From JABWAJ01 sp046153985 (GTDB lineage Bacteria; Bacteroidota; Bacteroidia; Chitinophagales; Saprospiraceae): DNA of 7,546 nucleotides. The DNA lies in NCBI GenBank assembly GCA_046153985.1, contig JBJXFD010000144.1:1-7546 (forward strand), written 5' to 3'. Below the pieces are notes generated by a model. That model did not search any database. It worked only from the letters and a program-made list of their open reading frames with translations, and had not been told where the DNA came from. Shown one piece after another: positions 1 to 5,333 of this stretch. Each line of letters starts with the position of its first letter. Position 1 is the stretch's first letter. Position numbers and translations under genes: made by a program.

Positions 1-2
1 CT

Positions 3-203
3 GTCTCCGTATACCTGAGTACTTCAATGACATTCACCCCAGACCCGGCCAATGGCAACCCCGACTTGCGGCTCGTAGGCCCGGTCTCTAAAGCTGGTGA
101 AAATTACTTTCGCTTATCCCCGGCTGCTGCCACCAAATTCACACATGTCATCTTGTGGTGCGGATCTGCTAATGTGCCTGTTGGCTATGCACGGCTCCAA
201 TAG
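3..203 (+). CDS. DM13-domain protein, C-terminal 66 residues (5'-truncated by window edge)
   Basis: An open frame runs in from the left edge and stops at TAG 201-203. The visible 66 residues are the C-terminal part of a DM13 domain: a VSVYLS strand, a glycine before an aromatic pair (GENYF), then VILWCGSANVPVGYARL, with the WC cysteine that is nearly invariant in the family. DM13 domains are small extracellular beta domains predicted from comparative genomics to act in redox or electron transfer through that cysteine or a bound cofactor; biochemical proof is thin. The last 38 residues match the DM13 protein at 1243-1698 at 17 positions without gaps, so the two are paralogues. The N-terminus is not visible; by analogy with the paralogue it is probably a lipoprotein. 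A terminator follows at 247-280, so it ends its own transcript. Family call is firm, function is inference. Confidence 0.82.
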   Translation, partial: VSVYLSTSMTFTPDPANGNPDLRLVGPVSKAGENYFRLSPAAATKFTHVILWCGSANVPVGYARLQ

Positions 204-246
204 AAATATTTAAGTGGTTTGAATAATCGTGAATTATCTTCTGATT

Positions 247-280
247 AAGCCCGATGCGTACTTTTCTCCATCGGGCTTTT
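247..280 (+). terminator. Rho-independent terminator after the first DM13 gene
   Basis: AAGCCCGATG (247-256) pairs perfectly with CATCGGGCTT (269-278) around a 12-nt loop, and the T run 277-280 closes it. It lies 43 nt after the stop codon at 203 and 83 nt before the next start at 364. This makes the barrel gene a separate transcription unit or one reached only by read-through. Confidence 0.8.
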
Positions 281-363
281 CAGAGGTTTACCGCTCTATA
301 CAAAAGCAACCCATTCGTACCATACAGCTATTTCAATTTGCAAATCCATAATTTCTTCAGAAG

Positions 364-1209
364 ATGAAACATGTATTAATCCCGTTTTTGCTTGCCCTCT
401 GGCCTGCATTTGGAATGACGCAAAGTGGCTGGACCCGCGAATTGAAAGGATTTTTTGTAAAATTTGACGCTGCTCACTTAAGCGCTGACCGCTATTACAC
501 TCCTGTCGGCAATGCGCTGAATACGAGTGTGTTTCAACAAACTTCTTTTAATTTGTACGCTGAATACGGCTTCCGCGAACGCCTCACTTTTATCCTACAG
601 GCGCCACTTTTGCGGCTTAATCGTTTTGAAACAACCCAAACCGTTGCGGGTATTGGCGATCTTCGATTGGAGGCAAAATACCGATTAACCGGCAATAGCT
701 TTCCTGTTTCAATCAGCGTGGCGCCTGAAATCCCCACCGGAAGAGCCAATGCCTTCGCATCCAATAAAGCTTTCCCTGACGATCGCATCAACCTGCCTAC
801 CGGCGATGGCGAATTCAATGTGTGGACGACTCTGGCTGCTTCTAAATCATTCGGCAAATTTTATGCATCTGCTTTTGCGGCTTATGATTTCCGTACAAAA
901 TACGATGGCAAAAAATTCCGAAACCTCTATCAGTTTGGCGGAGAGGTAGGCTACAACCCCTGGAAACCCTTATGGGTGAATGCCAAGCTACGCGCACAAT
1001 TCAGCGATGGCGAAAGCCAGCATCCTGAACTCGGATTCGTGCGTGGCGATGGCACGACTTATACCCTCGCCAGCGTAGAAGCATTCTATAAAATGAATAA
1101 AAACTGGGGCGTAGCTCTGACCGGATTAACTGGAGGAAACTGGATTGCACCATTTCGCAACATTTATATCGCGCCCTATTTTTCCGTAGGGATCGTATAT
1201 GAACGATAA
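364..1209 (+). CDS. Outer-membrane beta-barrel protein, MetA-pathway phenol-degradation / transporter-like family
   Basis: The 281-residue product starts with a classical signal peptide (residues 1 to about 20: basic Lys2-His3, hydrophobic LIPFLLALWPAF, cleavage probably near MTQ|S). The rest is alternating aromatic/polar strands with no hydrophobic helix, ending in an amphipathic strand (IYIAPYFSVGIVYER), as expected of a barrel inserted in the outer membrane. The motifs GIGDLRLEAKYRL (about 95-107), PEIPTG (about 121-126) and LPTGDGEFNVW (about 144-154) are those of the family annotated as 'MetA-pathway of phenol degradation' or 'transporter', whose substrates are mostly unknown. The name does not imply phenol metabolism here. 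The start at 364 has only a weak AGAAG just upstream, normal for Bacteroidota. The gene lies between two DM13 paralogues and 33 nt before the second, so it is probably cotranscribed with that one. A TCAATTTG at 333-340 resembles a TAnnTTTG -7 box (7 of 8) but has no good -33 partner. Confidence 0.75.
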   Translation: MKHVLIPFLLALWPAFGMTQSGWTRELKGFFVKFDAAHLSADRYYTPVGNALNTSVFQQTSFNLYAEYGFRERLTFILQAPLLRLNRFETTQTVAGIGDLRLEAKYRLTGNSFPVSISVAPEIPTGRANAFASNKAFPDDRINLPTGDGEFNVWTTLAASKSFGKFYASAFAAYDFRTKYDGKKFRNLYQFGGEVGYNPWKPLWVNAKLRAQFSDGESQHPELGFVRGDGTTYTLASVEAFYKMNKNWGVALTGLTGGNWIAPFRNIYIAPYFSVGIVYER

Positions 1210-1242
1210 GTTTAAAAATTTTCACACCAAAATTTCATCACC

Positions 1243-1698
1243 ATGTCCATCTTAAAATTTGTTTTTCCATTCCTGCTTGCTTTGACTTTCGCTGCATGTG
1301 AAAAAGAAGAAGTCCTTGTTGATGACCCGATTGACATGTCTAATCCAACTTTGCCCTCCGGGGTATTTCAGGTGAATAGAGCCGGCCTTTTTCAAGAACA
1401 AAATGGATATACAGCCGAAGGAACCGCTCAGTTGGGTACTGATGATGCCAATAACCAGTGGCTTCGGTTTGCTCCCGATTTCAGGGCTTCGCTTTCGACA
1501 GGCGCAGTAACGGTTTATCTTTCAAAAAACCAGAACCTTGCGCTGAACAGTGCCGGCTCGTTTTTGCGAGTGTCTTTAGTAACAAAACCCGGCGAGCATT
1601 TTTATAAAATTGATCCTGCGGTGGGTACGGATTTTAAATTTGCGATTTTGTGGTGTGCTTCGGCCAGTGTACAGTTTGGTAATGCAGAGTTGAATTAA
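1243..1698 (+). CDS. DM13-domain lipoprotein, probably surface-exposed
   Basis: The 151-residue product has a lipoprotein signal peptide: hydrophobic residues 5-16, lipobox FAAC, and the acylated cysteine at position 19. Immediately after it comes EKEE, so positions +3 to +5 read Lys-Glu-Glu. This fits the K-(D/E)2 lipoprotein export signal known from Bacteroidota such as Capnocytophaga, which sends lipoproteins to the outside of the outer membrane. Residues about 38-151 form one complete DM13 domain: SGVFQ start, YTAEGTAQL, VTVYLS, GEHFYKI, and AILWCASASVQFGNAEL with the conserved cysteine 138. It follows the barrel gene by 33 nt on the same strand, suggesting an operon and possibly a barrel-lipoprotein pair at the cell surface. 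DM13 proteins are predicted, not proven, redox proteins. The partner of electron or ligand transfer cannot be told from sequence. Confidence 0.83.
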   Translation: MSILKFVFPFLLALTFAACEKEEVLVDDPIDMSNPTLPSGVFQVNRAGLFQEQNGYTAEGTAQLGTDDANNQWLRFAPDFRASLSTGAVTVYLSKNQNLALNSAGSFLRVSLVTKPGEHFYKIDPAVGTDFKFAILWCASASVQFGNAELN

Positions 1699-1717
1699 GG
1701 GGCCGGGAACCATCTCC

Positions 1718-1809
1718 CGCAAAGGGCGCGGAGGACACGCTAAGTTCGCTAAGTGTGACTCCGGTCGCCTTAGCGGATAAATTTAACCGCAAGTTCGCAA
1801 AGGAAGGCG
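1718..1809. repeat. Degenerate CGCTAAG/CGCAAAG intergenic repeat with a strong hairpin
   Basis: The space between two convergent genes is filled by variants of one short word: CGCAAAGGGCG (1719 on), CGCTAAG at 1738 and 1747, the reverse complement CTTAGCG at 1769, then CGCAAGTTCGCAAAGG to about 1804. The hairpin inside it pairs 1747-1753 with 1769-1775 and 1755-1759 with 1764-1768, with one bulged T (1754) and a TCCG loop, giving 12 pairs including one G-T. No T run follows on either strand. It could still help stop both convergent transcripts, but it reads more like a dispersed intergenic repeat. The same CGCTAAG word forms the outer arms of the palindrome at 2827-3095. Confidence 0.55.
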
Positions 1810-1816
1810 ATCATGC

Positions 1817-2362
1817 TCATTGCCCCGCTTCCTCCCCTTCACGCTTCCCTTTCTCCTCTTCCATCGGAAAATAATGATACCCCAAATACGCAATCTTCCA
1901 CTGCCCGTCGTGCTTCTCCAAAATTCTGGTTTCTAAGGATTTGCCTAAGAACTTCCGCGTGTCTTTTTCATAAGAATACTGATCGAATGTGTACCAGGCC
2001 ATTTCATGGGTTATCCTGAAATTTTCGTTGCTTCGTTCTTCCGTAGAGCCTTTCCAGAGGGTTTCGTCTGCTTCAAATTGGGCTTTTTTCATGGCTTTCA
2101 GGGATTCAAACCCGTTGTGAAAGGTTATTTTTTCGGGAAATCCTTCCCAATAGCCATTCATTCTGAATTGTGGCGAATCGAGGTAAGTGCTTTTCCAGGC
2201 TTCAAAATCTTGTTGATAATAAGATTCCGTTTCTTTGGCAATGACGGCTTTTATGGCGGCTTTTTCTTTTTCAAAGTCAACTTCGGTTGCCGGGCTTTGG
2301 CAACTGAAATTTGCCGCTAAGGCAATGAAAAGCAGGTTTAAATACGCAAATTTACGGTTCAT
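1817..2362 (-). CDS. NTF2-like / DUF4440 (SnoaL-fold) lipoprotein
   Basis: The 181-residue product has a short lipoprotein signal peptide (LNLLFIALAANFSC) with the acylated cysteine at residue 21. There is no acidic export signal after it (QSPATEVD), so a periplasm-facing location is more likely. Residues about 28-165 look like the cone-shaped NTF2/SnoaL fold of the DUF4440 type: a long first helix (EKEKAAIKAVIAKETESYYQQDFEAWKSTY), a 'QFRMNGYWEG' strand, and a final pair of strands ETRILEKHDGQWKIAYLGYHYF that is diagnostic for these proteins. Family members range from enzymes to binding proteins, so no activity can be assigned. The C-terminus is an unusual charged tail (EEEKGKREGEEAG). The start at 2362 precedes the signal peptide directly. 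The gene is divergent from the MmcQ-like gene across 81 nt and convergent with the DM13 gene. Confidence 0.75.
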   Translation of the reverse strand: MNRKFAYLNLLFIALAANFSCQSPATEVDFEKEKAAIKAVIAKETESYYQQDFEAWKSTYLDSPQFRMNGYWEGFPEKITFHNGFESLKAMKKAQFEADETLWKGSTEERSNENFRITHEMAWYTFDQYSYEKDTRKFLGKSLETRILEKHDGQWKIAYLGYHYFPMEEEKGKREGEEAGQ

Positions 2363-2380
2363 AATTCAGGTTGATTTGAC

Positions 2381-2403
2381 GTGTTAAGTAGTAAAATTAA
2401 CAC
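2381..2403. promoter_or_regulatory. Inverted repeat in the divergent intergenic region (possible operator)
   Basis: GTGTTAA (2381-2387) and TTAACAC (2397-2403) form a perfect 7-bp inverted repeat with a 9-nt spacer, between two divergent genes that start at 2362 and 2444. A second small palindrome, CTGTT-T-AACAG, sits at 2421-2431. Position and dyad shape fit a regulator site, but no regulator gene is nearby and AT-rich dyads of this size occur by chance. Confidence 0.25.
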
Positions 2404-2443
2404 AAAACCGATGTAACAGACTGTTTAACAGCATATATTTTAT

Positions 2444-2803
2444 ATGGATACCGAAAAACTACGCGACCTCTGCCTTTCTCTTCCCGGAACAAGCGAGGGC
2501 ATCAAATACGGCGACCAGCTCTGCTTTATGGTGTTGGGCAAAGTTTTTTGTTCTTCCAATTTAAAAAACCTGGATCGGGCCAATTTTAAAGCCGCAGACG
2601 AGGAGTTTGAAGAACTCTGCGAACGGCCCGGCGTCATTGCTGCGCCTTATGGCGGCGCAAAATTCAAATGGGTGCAGGTGACGGATTTTGATCATCTGAC
2701 GGACAAAGAATGGGCGCAGTATTTGCGAAAAGCTTACGATTTGGTGAAGGCCAAATTGACAAAAAAGGAACAAGCCCTGCTGGATGCGCCCCGGAATGAG
2801 TGA
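2444..2803 (+). CDS. MmcQ/YjbR family protein
   Basis: The 119-residue product matches the MmcQ/YjbR family in length and pattern: an N-terminal helix TEKLRDLCLSLPGTSEGIKYGDQLCFMVLGKVFC, the strand and helix core with FKAADEEFEELCERPGVIAAPYGGAKFKWVQV (about 48-80), and a C-terminal helix pair DKEWAQYLRKAYDLVKAKL. These small cytoplasmic proteins share the fold of E. coli YjbR and are often annotated as DNA-binding, mostly from structural resemblance; no activity is established. There is no signal peptide. The start ATG at 2444 follows an A/T-rich stretch without a Shine-Dalgarno site, and the residues after it align at once with the family's usual N-terminus. It stands alone on its strand, with the composite palindrome and a terminator downstream. 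Confidence 0.85.
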   Translation: MDTEKLRDLCLSLPGTSEGIKYGDQLCFMVLGKVFCSSNLKNLDRANFKAADEEFEELCERPGVIAAPYGGAKFKWVQVTDFDHLTDKEWAQYLRKAYDLVKAKLTKKEQALLDAPRNE

Positions 2804-3021
2804 CTGGATGACTCAAGGTCTAATGTCGTCAACTTAGCGAACGATAACCACGATACCGCCGAGCGTTGGCTGTGCATCATAACACACCATCCGTTGTCAC
2901 TCCCGTCAGGGAGTCTGCAACAGAAGAAAGGCTGTACGAACTTTTGCAGACTCCCTGACGGGAGTGACAAAACAATGATGCTTTATGCACAGCCAACGCT
3001 CGCCGGTAAAGTGGTTGAAGA

Positions 3022-3054
3022 TGAATAGCCCCCGATTGCATCGGGGGCTATTCA
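3022..3054. repeat. Perfect 15-bp hairpin with a 3-nt loop
   Basis: TGAATAGCCCCCGAT (3022-3036) pairs perfectly with 3040-3054 around the loop TGC. No T run follows directly on the + strand. On the - strand the downstream sequence is also not U-rich. It may protect an RNA end or work together with the terminator hairpin that begins 5 nt further on. Confidence 0.7.
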
Positions 3055-3059
3055 CATTT

Positions 3060-3078
3060 GACCCTTGCAGGGTCTTTT
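3060..3078 (+). terminator. Rho-independent terminator (+ strand)
   Basis: GACCCT (3060-3065) and AGGGTC (3069-3074) form a 6-bp stem with the loop TGC, followed by TTTT (3075-3078). It would stop transcripts from the MmcQ/YjbR gene before they enter the convergent genes. The stem is short, but the strong hairpin just upstream may reinforce it. Confidence 0.55.
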
Positions 3079-3126
3079 ACGGCGCTAAGTTGACGGCAGT
3101 CACCCTATCACTTAGGTAACCTAAAA

Positions 3127-3504
3127 TCAGGCGAACCCCGCCCAGCCAAACAACATGGCCCCCAGCGCAAACATACCGCTCAGCAAATGCATCACCCAAT
3201 GATTTTGCTTCAAAAAAATGAATTGTTGCACGAGCCGCAACCCCCAAAATACTGCGATGGCGCCTAAGAAAAACCTGCCGACTGCACCATCATTCAAGCT
3301 TCCTCCGAAATAAAAACAAGCCACGCCAACGGCAATAAACAGCGCAATCAACTGCACATTCATGATTTGCATCACGCCGCGGTTGACGACGCCGAGCTTT
3401 GCCAATTCGGTTTTCCAACGAAGGATTTTCCAGAAAAATAGATGAAAAACGGCTAAGGCGAAGCTTTGCAGGCCGCAAAGGAAGAGCAGGATTTGATCGT
3501 CCAT
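3127..3504 (-). CDS. Four-helix integral membrane protein, function unknown
   Basis: The 125-residue product has four strongly hydrophobic segments at about 4-25, 46-67, 76-97 and 103-123, joined by short loops. The basic loop after helix 1 (WKILRWKTELAKLG, about 25-38) suggests both termini face the periplasm if the positive-inside rule holds. Polar residues in the helices include His21 and Asn42 (in VNRGVMQIMN), with a Trp-Gly-Leu-Arg in helix 3. This layout resembles small DUF-type membrane proteins of Bacteroidota, but I do not recognise a named family. The gene begins 2 nt after the cupin stop codon (TAG TT ATG), so it is almost certainly translated as part of the alkC-cupin operon. It ends against the palindromic region, and a small palindrome TTAGGT-A-ACCTAA (3112-3124) lies just past its stop. 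Confidence 0.65.
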   Translation of the reverse strand: MDDQILLFLCGLQSFALAVFHLFFWKILRWKTELAKLGVVNRGVMQIMNVQLIALFIAVGVACFYFGGSLNDGAVGRFFLGAIAVFWGLRLVQQFIFLKQNHWVMHLLSGMFALGAMLFGWAGFA

Positions 3505-3506
3505 AA

Positions 3507-3860
3507 CTACAAGGTTAATTTCAAAAAATCGCCATCCACAATCAACAGTTTTACCCCACCTTCTGTAACCGAACGATGCGAACTTAGTTCATCAGAAACA
3601 ACATACGTCATGCCTTCCGCCATGTGAAAAACTTCCCCGGCCTCCAGCTCGCTGACAAATTCGCCTGCCAGCACGTGTACGATATGGCCTTTCCGGCACC
3701 AATGGTCGGCCAAATAGCCCGGCGAATATTCGACAATGCGCAGCCGCAAACCCGGAAATTGCAGCGTTTGCCACCAGGCCATGCCGGTTTCGCCAGGGTG
3801 TTCGGTTTTGGGAATGGAAGACCAGTCTATGGTTTGAAATGGAATGTTTAAATTGGGCAT
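3507..3860 (-). CDS. DHCW-motif cupin-fold protein
   Basis: The product is a small single-domain cupin, about 117 residues from this start. The N-terminal IPFQTIDWSSIP and KTEHPGETGMAWWQTLQF, the signature SPGYLADHWCRKGH (Asp52-His53-Trp54-Cys55, His59), an acidic beta strand GEFVSELEAGE, and SDELSSHRS (His95) followed by LLIVDGDFL match the family annotated as 'DHCW motif cupin fold protein'. Cupins of this type usually bind a metal through histidines in the two motifs; His53, His59 and His95 are candidates. Substrate and activity are unknown. The frame stays open to an earlier ATG at 3902, which would add 14 residues (MKIFNPYAVIKIKH). I prefer 3860 because family members start near MPNLNIPF. 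The gene lies 56 nt after alkC (14 nt with the long start) and 2 nt before the membrane-protein gene. Confidence 0.82.
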   Translation of the reverse strand: MPNLNIPFQTIDWSSIPKTEHPGETGMAWWQTLQFPGLRLRIVEYSPGYLADHWCRKGHIVHVLAGEFVSELEAGEVFHMAEGMTYVVSDELSSHRSVTEGGVKLLIVDGDFLKLTL

Positions 3861-3916
3861 GTGTTTGATTTTTATAACGGCGTACGGGTTGAAAATTTTC
3901 ATTCAATGGTGTATTT

Positions 3917-5026
3917 TCAACCCCTACATATTTCAAATTCGACCCCTTCATGATCCTTCCCATTCACCACAATCGCCAGCCGGTGCAGGCCGGGGTAGTG
4001 CTTCCGCGTGGTCATGTCCTGAAATGACTGCCGGCGACTGATGCGGTACACTTCGCCGGGGTGGTACCTGTTTTCCGTAATTTTGAACACCTTGCGGTTG
4101 TGCTTTCCGTTCGATTTCAGGTAGTCAATGGCGTATTCTAAGCGCAGGTCGCAGGGGCCGTCGCCGTCGTGCTGCAGCTCGAACGCAAACTCCAAATGCG
4201 CTCCGATTGGGAAGGTATGGTTTTTTAGTTCCAGGTTTTTGATTTGAACCGCTGCTGTTTCTGCCCAGCCAAACAAGGCCAGCGCTTCTGTATTGCCGCG
4301 TTTGAGCAGCGTACGGCAGCCGTGTTTCACCACCCAGTCGGTCTCCGTACTATGGCCCAGCCAGCTTTTGGCAAGGCGCAAAACCAATGCCGGGTGGTCT
4401 TTGGCGATGTCGTTTAGGTTGTTGGCGACGCTTCGGCGTACAAATTCAGACGGGTCGTTTTTCAGATTTTCGAGAATCGGCAAAATGGGTGAAGGGTCTT
4501 TTTGTAACGCGTGCAGCGCCATGCCCCAGGGCAAACGTGGCCGACAACCTTCGCTGGAAAAACGGCGAACGGTGTGTTGCGGGTGTTCCGACCAGGCCAG
4601 CATCTGCCGCATCAATTGCTCCGGATGCGCTTTGATGAAGGGCCTTACGGCAAATTCGCAACTGGCAAACTGCGTAATGGATTCCATCGCGCGAAGGGAA
4701 GCCTCAACGTGCGGCGGGCCGAACAACTCCACAAATTCCGCAAAAAACATGTATTCAAACCCGTGGTCGTTGCGGCGATTTTCCTTCAGGTGGGCAATGA
4801 TCCGGTCAATGACATTGAGTTGGGCTTCGTAAGTCCCGGGAAGGATGCGCTGCAAGACAGAAGCGATGTGCTTCATGCGTTGTTTCAACTCGCGCGCCGC
4901 CCATTGCTCGTCCTGAACTGCATTCAAAAAGGATGGTTTGTTGAACTTCGGCACAGCTTTTGCCAGAATCGTGGTGAAGTGTTCGAAGAAAGCGTCGCTG
5001 TAAACATCTTTGAGTAAAGTGGACAT
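3917..5026 (-). CDS. alkC: DNA alkylation repair glycosylase AlkC (HEAT-like repeats plus C-terminal Ig-like domain)
   Basis: The 369-residue cytoplasmic product has an alpha-helical HEAT-like repeat region from about 20 to 255, with the hallmark stretches FEYMFFAEFVELFGP (about 89-103), FSSEGCRPRLPWG and DPSEFVRRSVANNLNDIAKDHP, then WVVKHGCRTLLKRGN. From about 260 to the end it turns beta-rich (VQIKNLELKNHTFPIGAHLEF to LHRLAIVVNGKDHEGVEFEI), matching the Ig-like domain carried by one AlkC subgroup. AlkC/AlkD enzymes remove N3-type alkylated bases such as 3-methyladenine or 3-methylcytosine without flipping the base out of the helix, starting base-excision repair. Length and domain order fit a full-length enzyme. 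The start at 5026 directly precedes the usual N-terminal helix. It heads the - strand operon with the cupin and membrane protein. A candidate promoter (TTG, 19 nt, TTATTTTG) lies about 90 nt upstream inside a repeat loop. Confidence 0.88.
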   Translation of the reverse strand: MSTLLKDVYSDAFFEHFTTILAKAVPKFNKPSFLNAVQDEQWAARELKQRMKHIASVLQRILPGTYEAQLNVIDRIIAHLKENRRNDHGFEYMFFAEFVELFGPPHVEASLRAMESITQFASCEFAVRPFIKAHPEQLMRQMLAWSEHPQHTVRRFSSEGCRPRLPWGMALHALQKDPSPILPILENLKNDPSEFVRRSVANNLNDIAKDHPALVLRLAKSWLGHSTETDWVVKHGCRTLLKRGNTEALALFGWAETAAVQIKNLELKNHTFPIGAHLEFAFELQHDGDGPCDLRLEYAIDYLKSNGKHNRKVFKITENRYHPGEVYRISRRQSFQDMTTRKHYPGLHRLAIVVNGKDHEGVEFEICRG

Positions 5027-5050
5027 TGGTATTAGTTTGCAGTTAGTGAG

Positions 5051-5185
5051 TTGGCAGCTCTTCGTTCAGTTGGCAGTTGGCAGGTTTTTAGTTGGCAGGA
5101 GTGGTTTCGGTTCGGATCAAAATAAGCTGTATCAATGGTATACGCAACACCCTGCCAACTGGCCCCTGAACAACTGCCAACTGAA
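5051..5185. repeat. Inverted array of TTGGCAG repeats
   Basis: TTGGCAG occurs at 5051-5057, 5070-5076, 5077-5083 and 5092-5098, and its complement CTGCCAA at 5152-5158 and 5174-5180. Two nested perfect inverted repeats result: 5065-5079 with 5171-5185 (15 bp) and 5090-5099 with 5151-5160 (10 bp), around a 51-nt unique centre. It lies upstream of alkC within the gene-free stretch 5027-5526. Confidence 0.75.
5118..5147 (-). promoter_or_regulatory. Candidate promoter for the alkC operon
   Basis: Read on the - strand, TTG (5147-5145), a 19-nt spacer, and TTATTTTG (5125-5118) approximate the Bacteroidota housekeeping promoter (TTG/TTTG at -33, TAnnTTTG at -7; 7 of 8 bases). It would give an mRNA leader of roughly 85 nt to the ATG at 5026. 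It sits in the unique centre of the inverted TTGGCAG array. Prediction from pattern only. Confidence 0.35.
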
Positions 5186-5190
5186 TTGTC

Positions 5191-5198
5191 TATCTTTG
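5191..5198 (+). promoter_or_regulatory. Candidate -7 promoter box, + strand
   Basis: TATCTTTG is an exact match to the Bacteroidota -7 consensus TAnnTTTG. No clear TTG lies 17-23 nt upstream, which weakens it. It points toward the TPR gene 330 nt downstream. The stretch between (5199-5333) holds no convincing gene. It contains short complementary words such as GGCAATT (5203-5209) and AATTGCC (5255-5261) that could fold in a leader RNA. Confidence 0.35.
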
Positions 5199-5333
5199 CG
5201 CAGGCAATTTGATAAAATCGTTTGCCGTTAGTATTTCGGGGTTTGGGCAAAACCAATTGCCGGTTACGATTGTACTTGATAAGGATGAACGCAAATGATC
5301 AAAGCAACTGATTTTCAACACAAACAAAAATAA

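Larger units (their letters stand above)
2827..3095. repeat. Composite nested palindrome between convergent genes (REPIN/MITE-like)
   Basis: This 269-nt stretch fills most of the gene-free interval 2804-3126. Outer arms CGTCAACTTAGCG (2827-2839) and CGCTAAGTTGACG (3083-3095) are perfect 13-bp inverses. Middle arms 2854-2877 and 2985-3008 pair over 24 positions with one mismatch (2859/3003). Inner arms 2894-2920 and 2944-2970 are a perfect 27-bp inverse around a 23-nt loop. Each inner arm itself contains a small hairpin, ACTCCC-GTCA-GGGAGT or its complement. The middle and inner pairs are concentric (near 2931-2932). The outer pair is off-centre because about 60 extra nt, two further hairpins, lie on the right side. 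No reading frame of note crosses it. Confidence 0.8.

Noticed and set aside
2434..2446. TATATTTT just before the MmcQ/YjbR start, resembling a TAnnTTTG promoter box
   Set aside because: It would place the transcription start at or after the ATG at 2444, there is no TTG at the right distance, and the tract is simply AT-rich.
2800..3103. GTGACTG (2800-2806) and CAGTCAC (3097-3103) as still further outer arms of the composite palindrome
   Set aside because: The left copy overlaps the end of the MmcQ/YjbR gene and the spacing to the next arms differs greatly (20 versus 1 nt), so chance is as likely.
4293..5017. Long open frames on the + strand (4293-4832 and 4511-5017) opposite alkC
   Set aside because: They are antisense to a clear AlkC protein, have low-complexity Ser/Arg/Cys-rich translations and no family resemblance.
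5199..5330. Possible small RNA or riboswitch downstream of the TATCTTTG box
   Set aside because: Only short complementary words (GGCAATT/AATTGCC and GGTTT/AAACC) are present, with no terminator and no known riboswitch core.
5274..5333. Short open frames such as ATG ATC AAA ending at TAA 5331-5333 next to the MITE, considered as a gene broken by the insertion
   Set aside because: Only about 12 codons, with no recognisable protein, and the frame would stop at the same TAA without the insertion.
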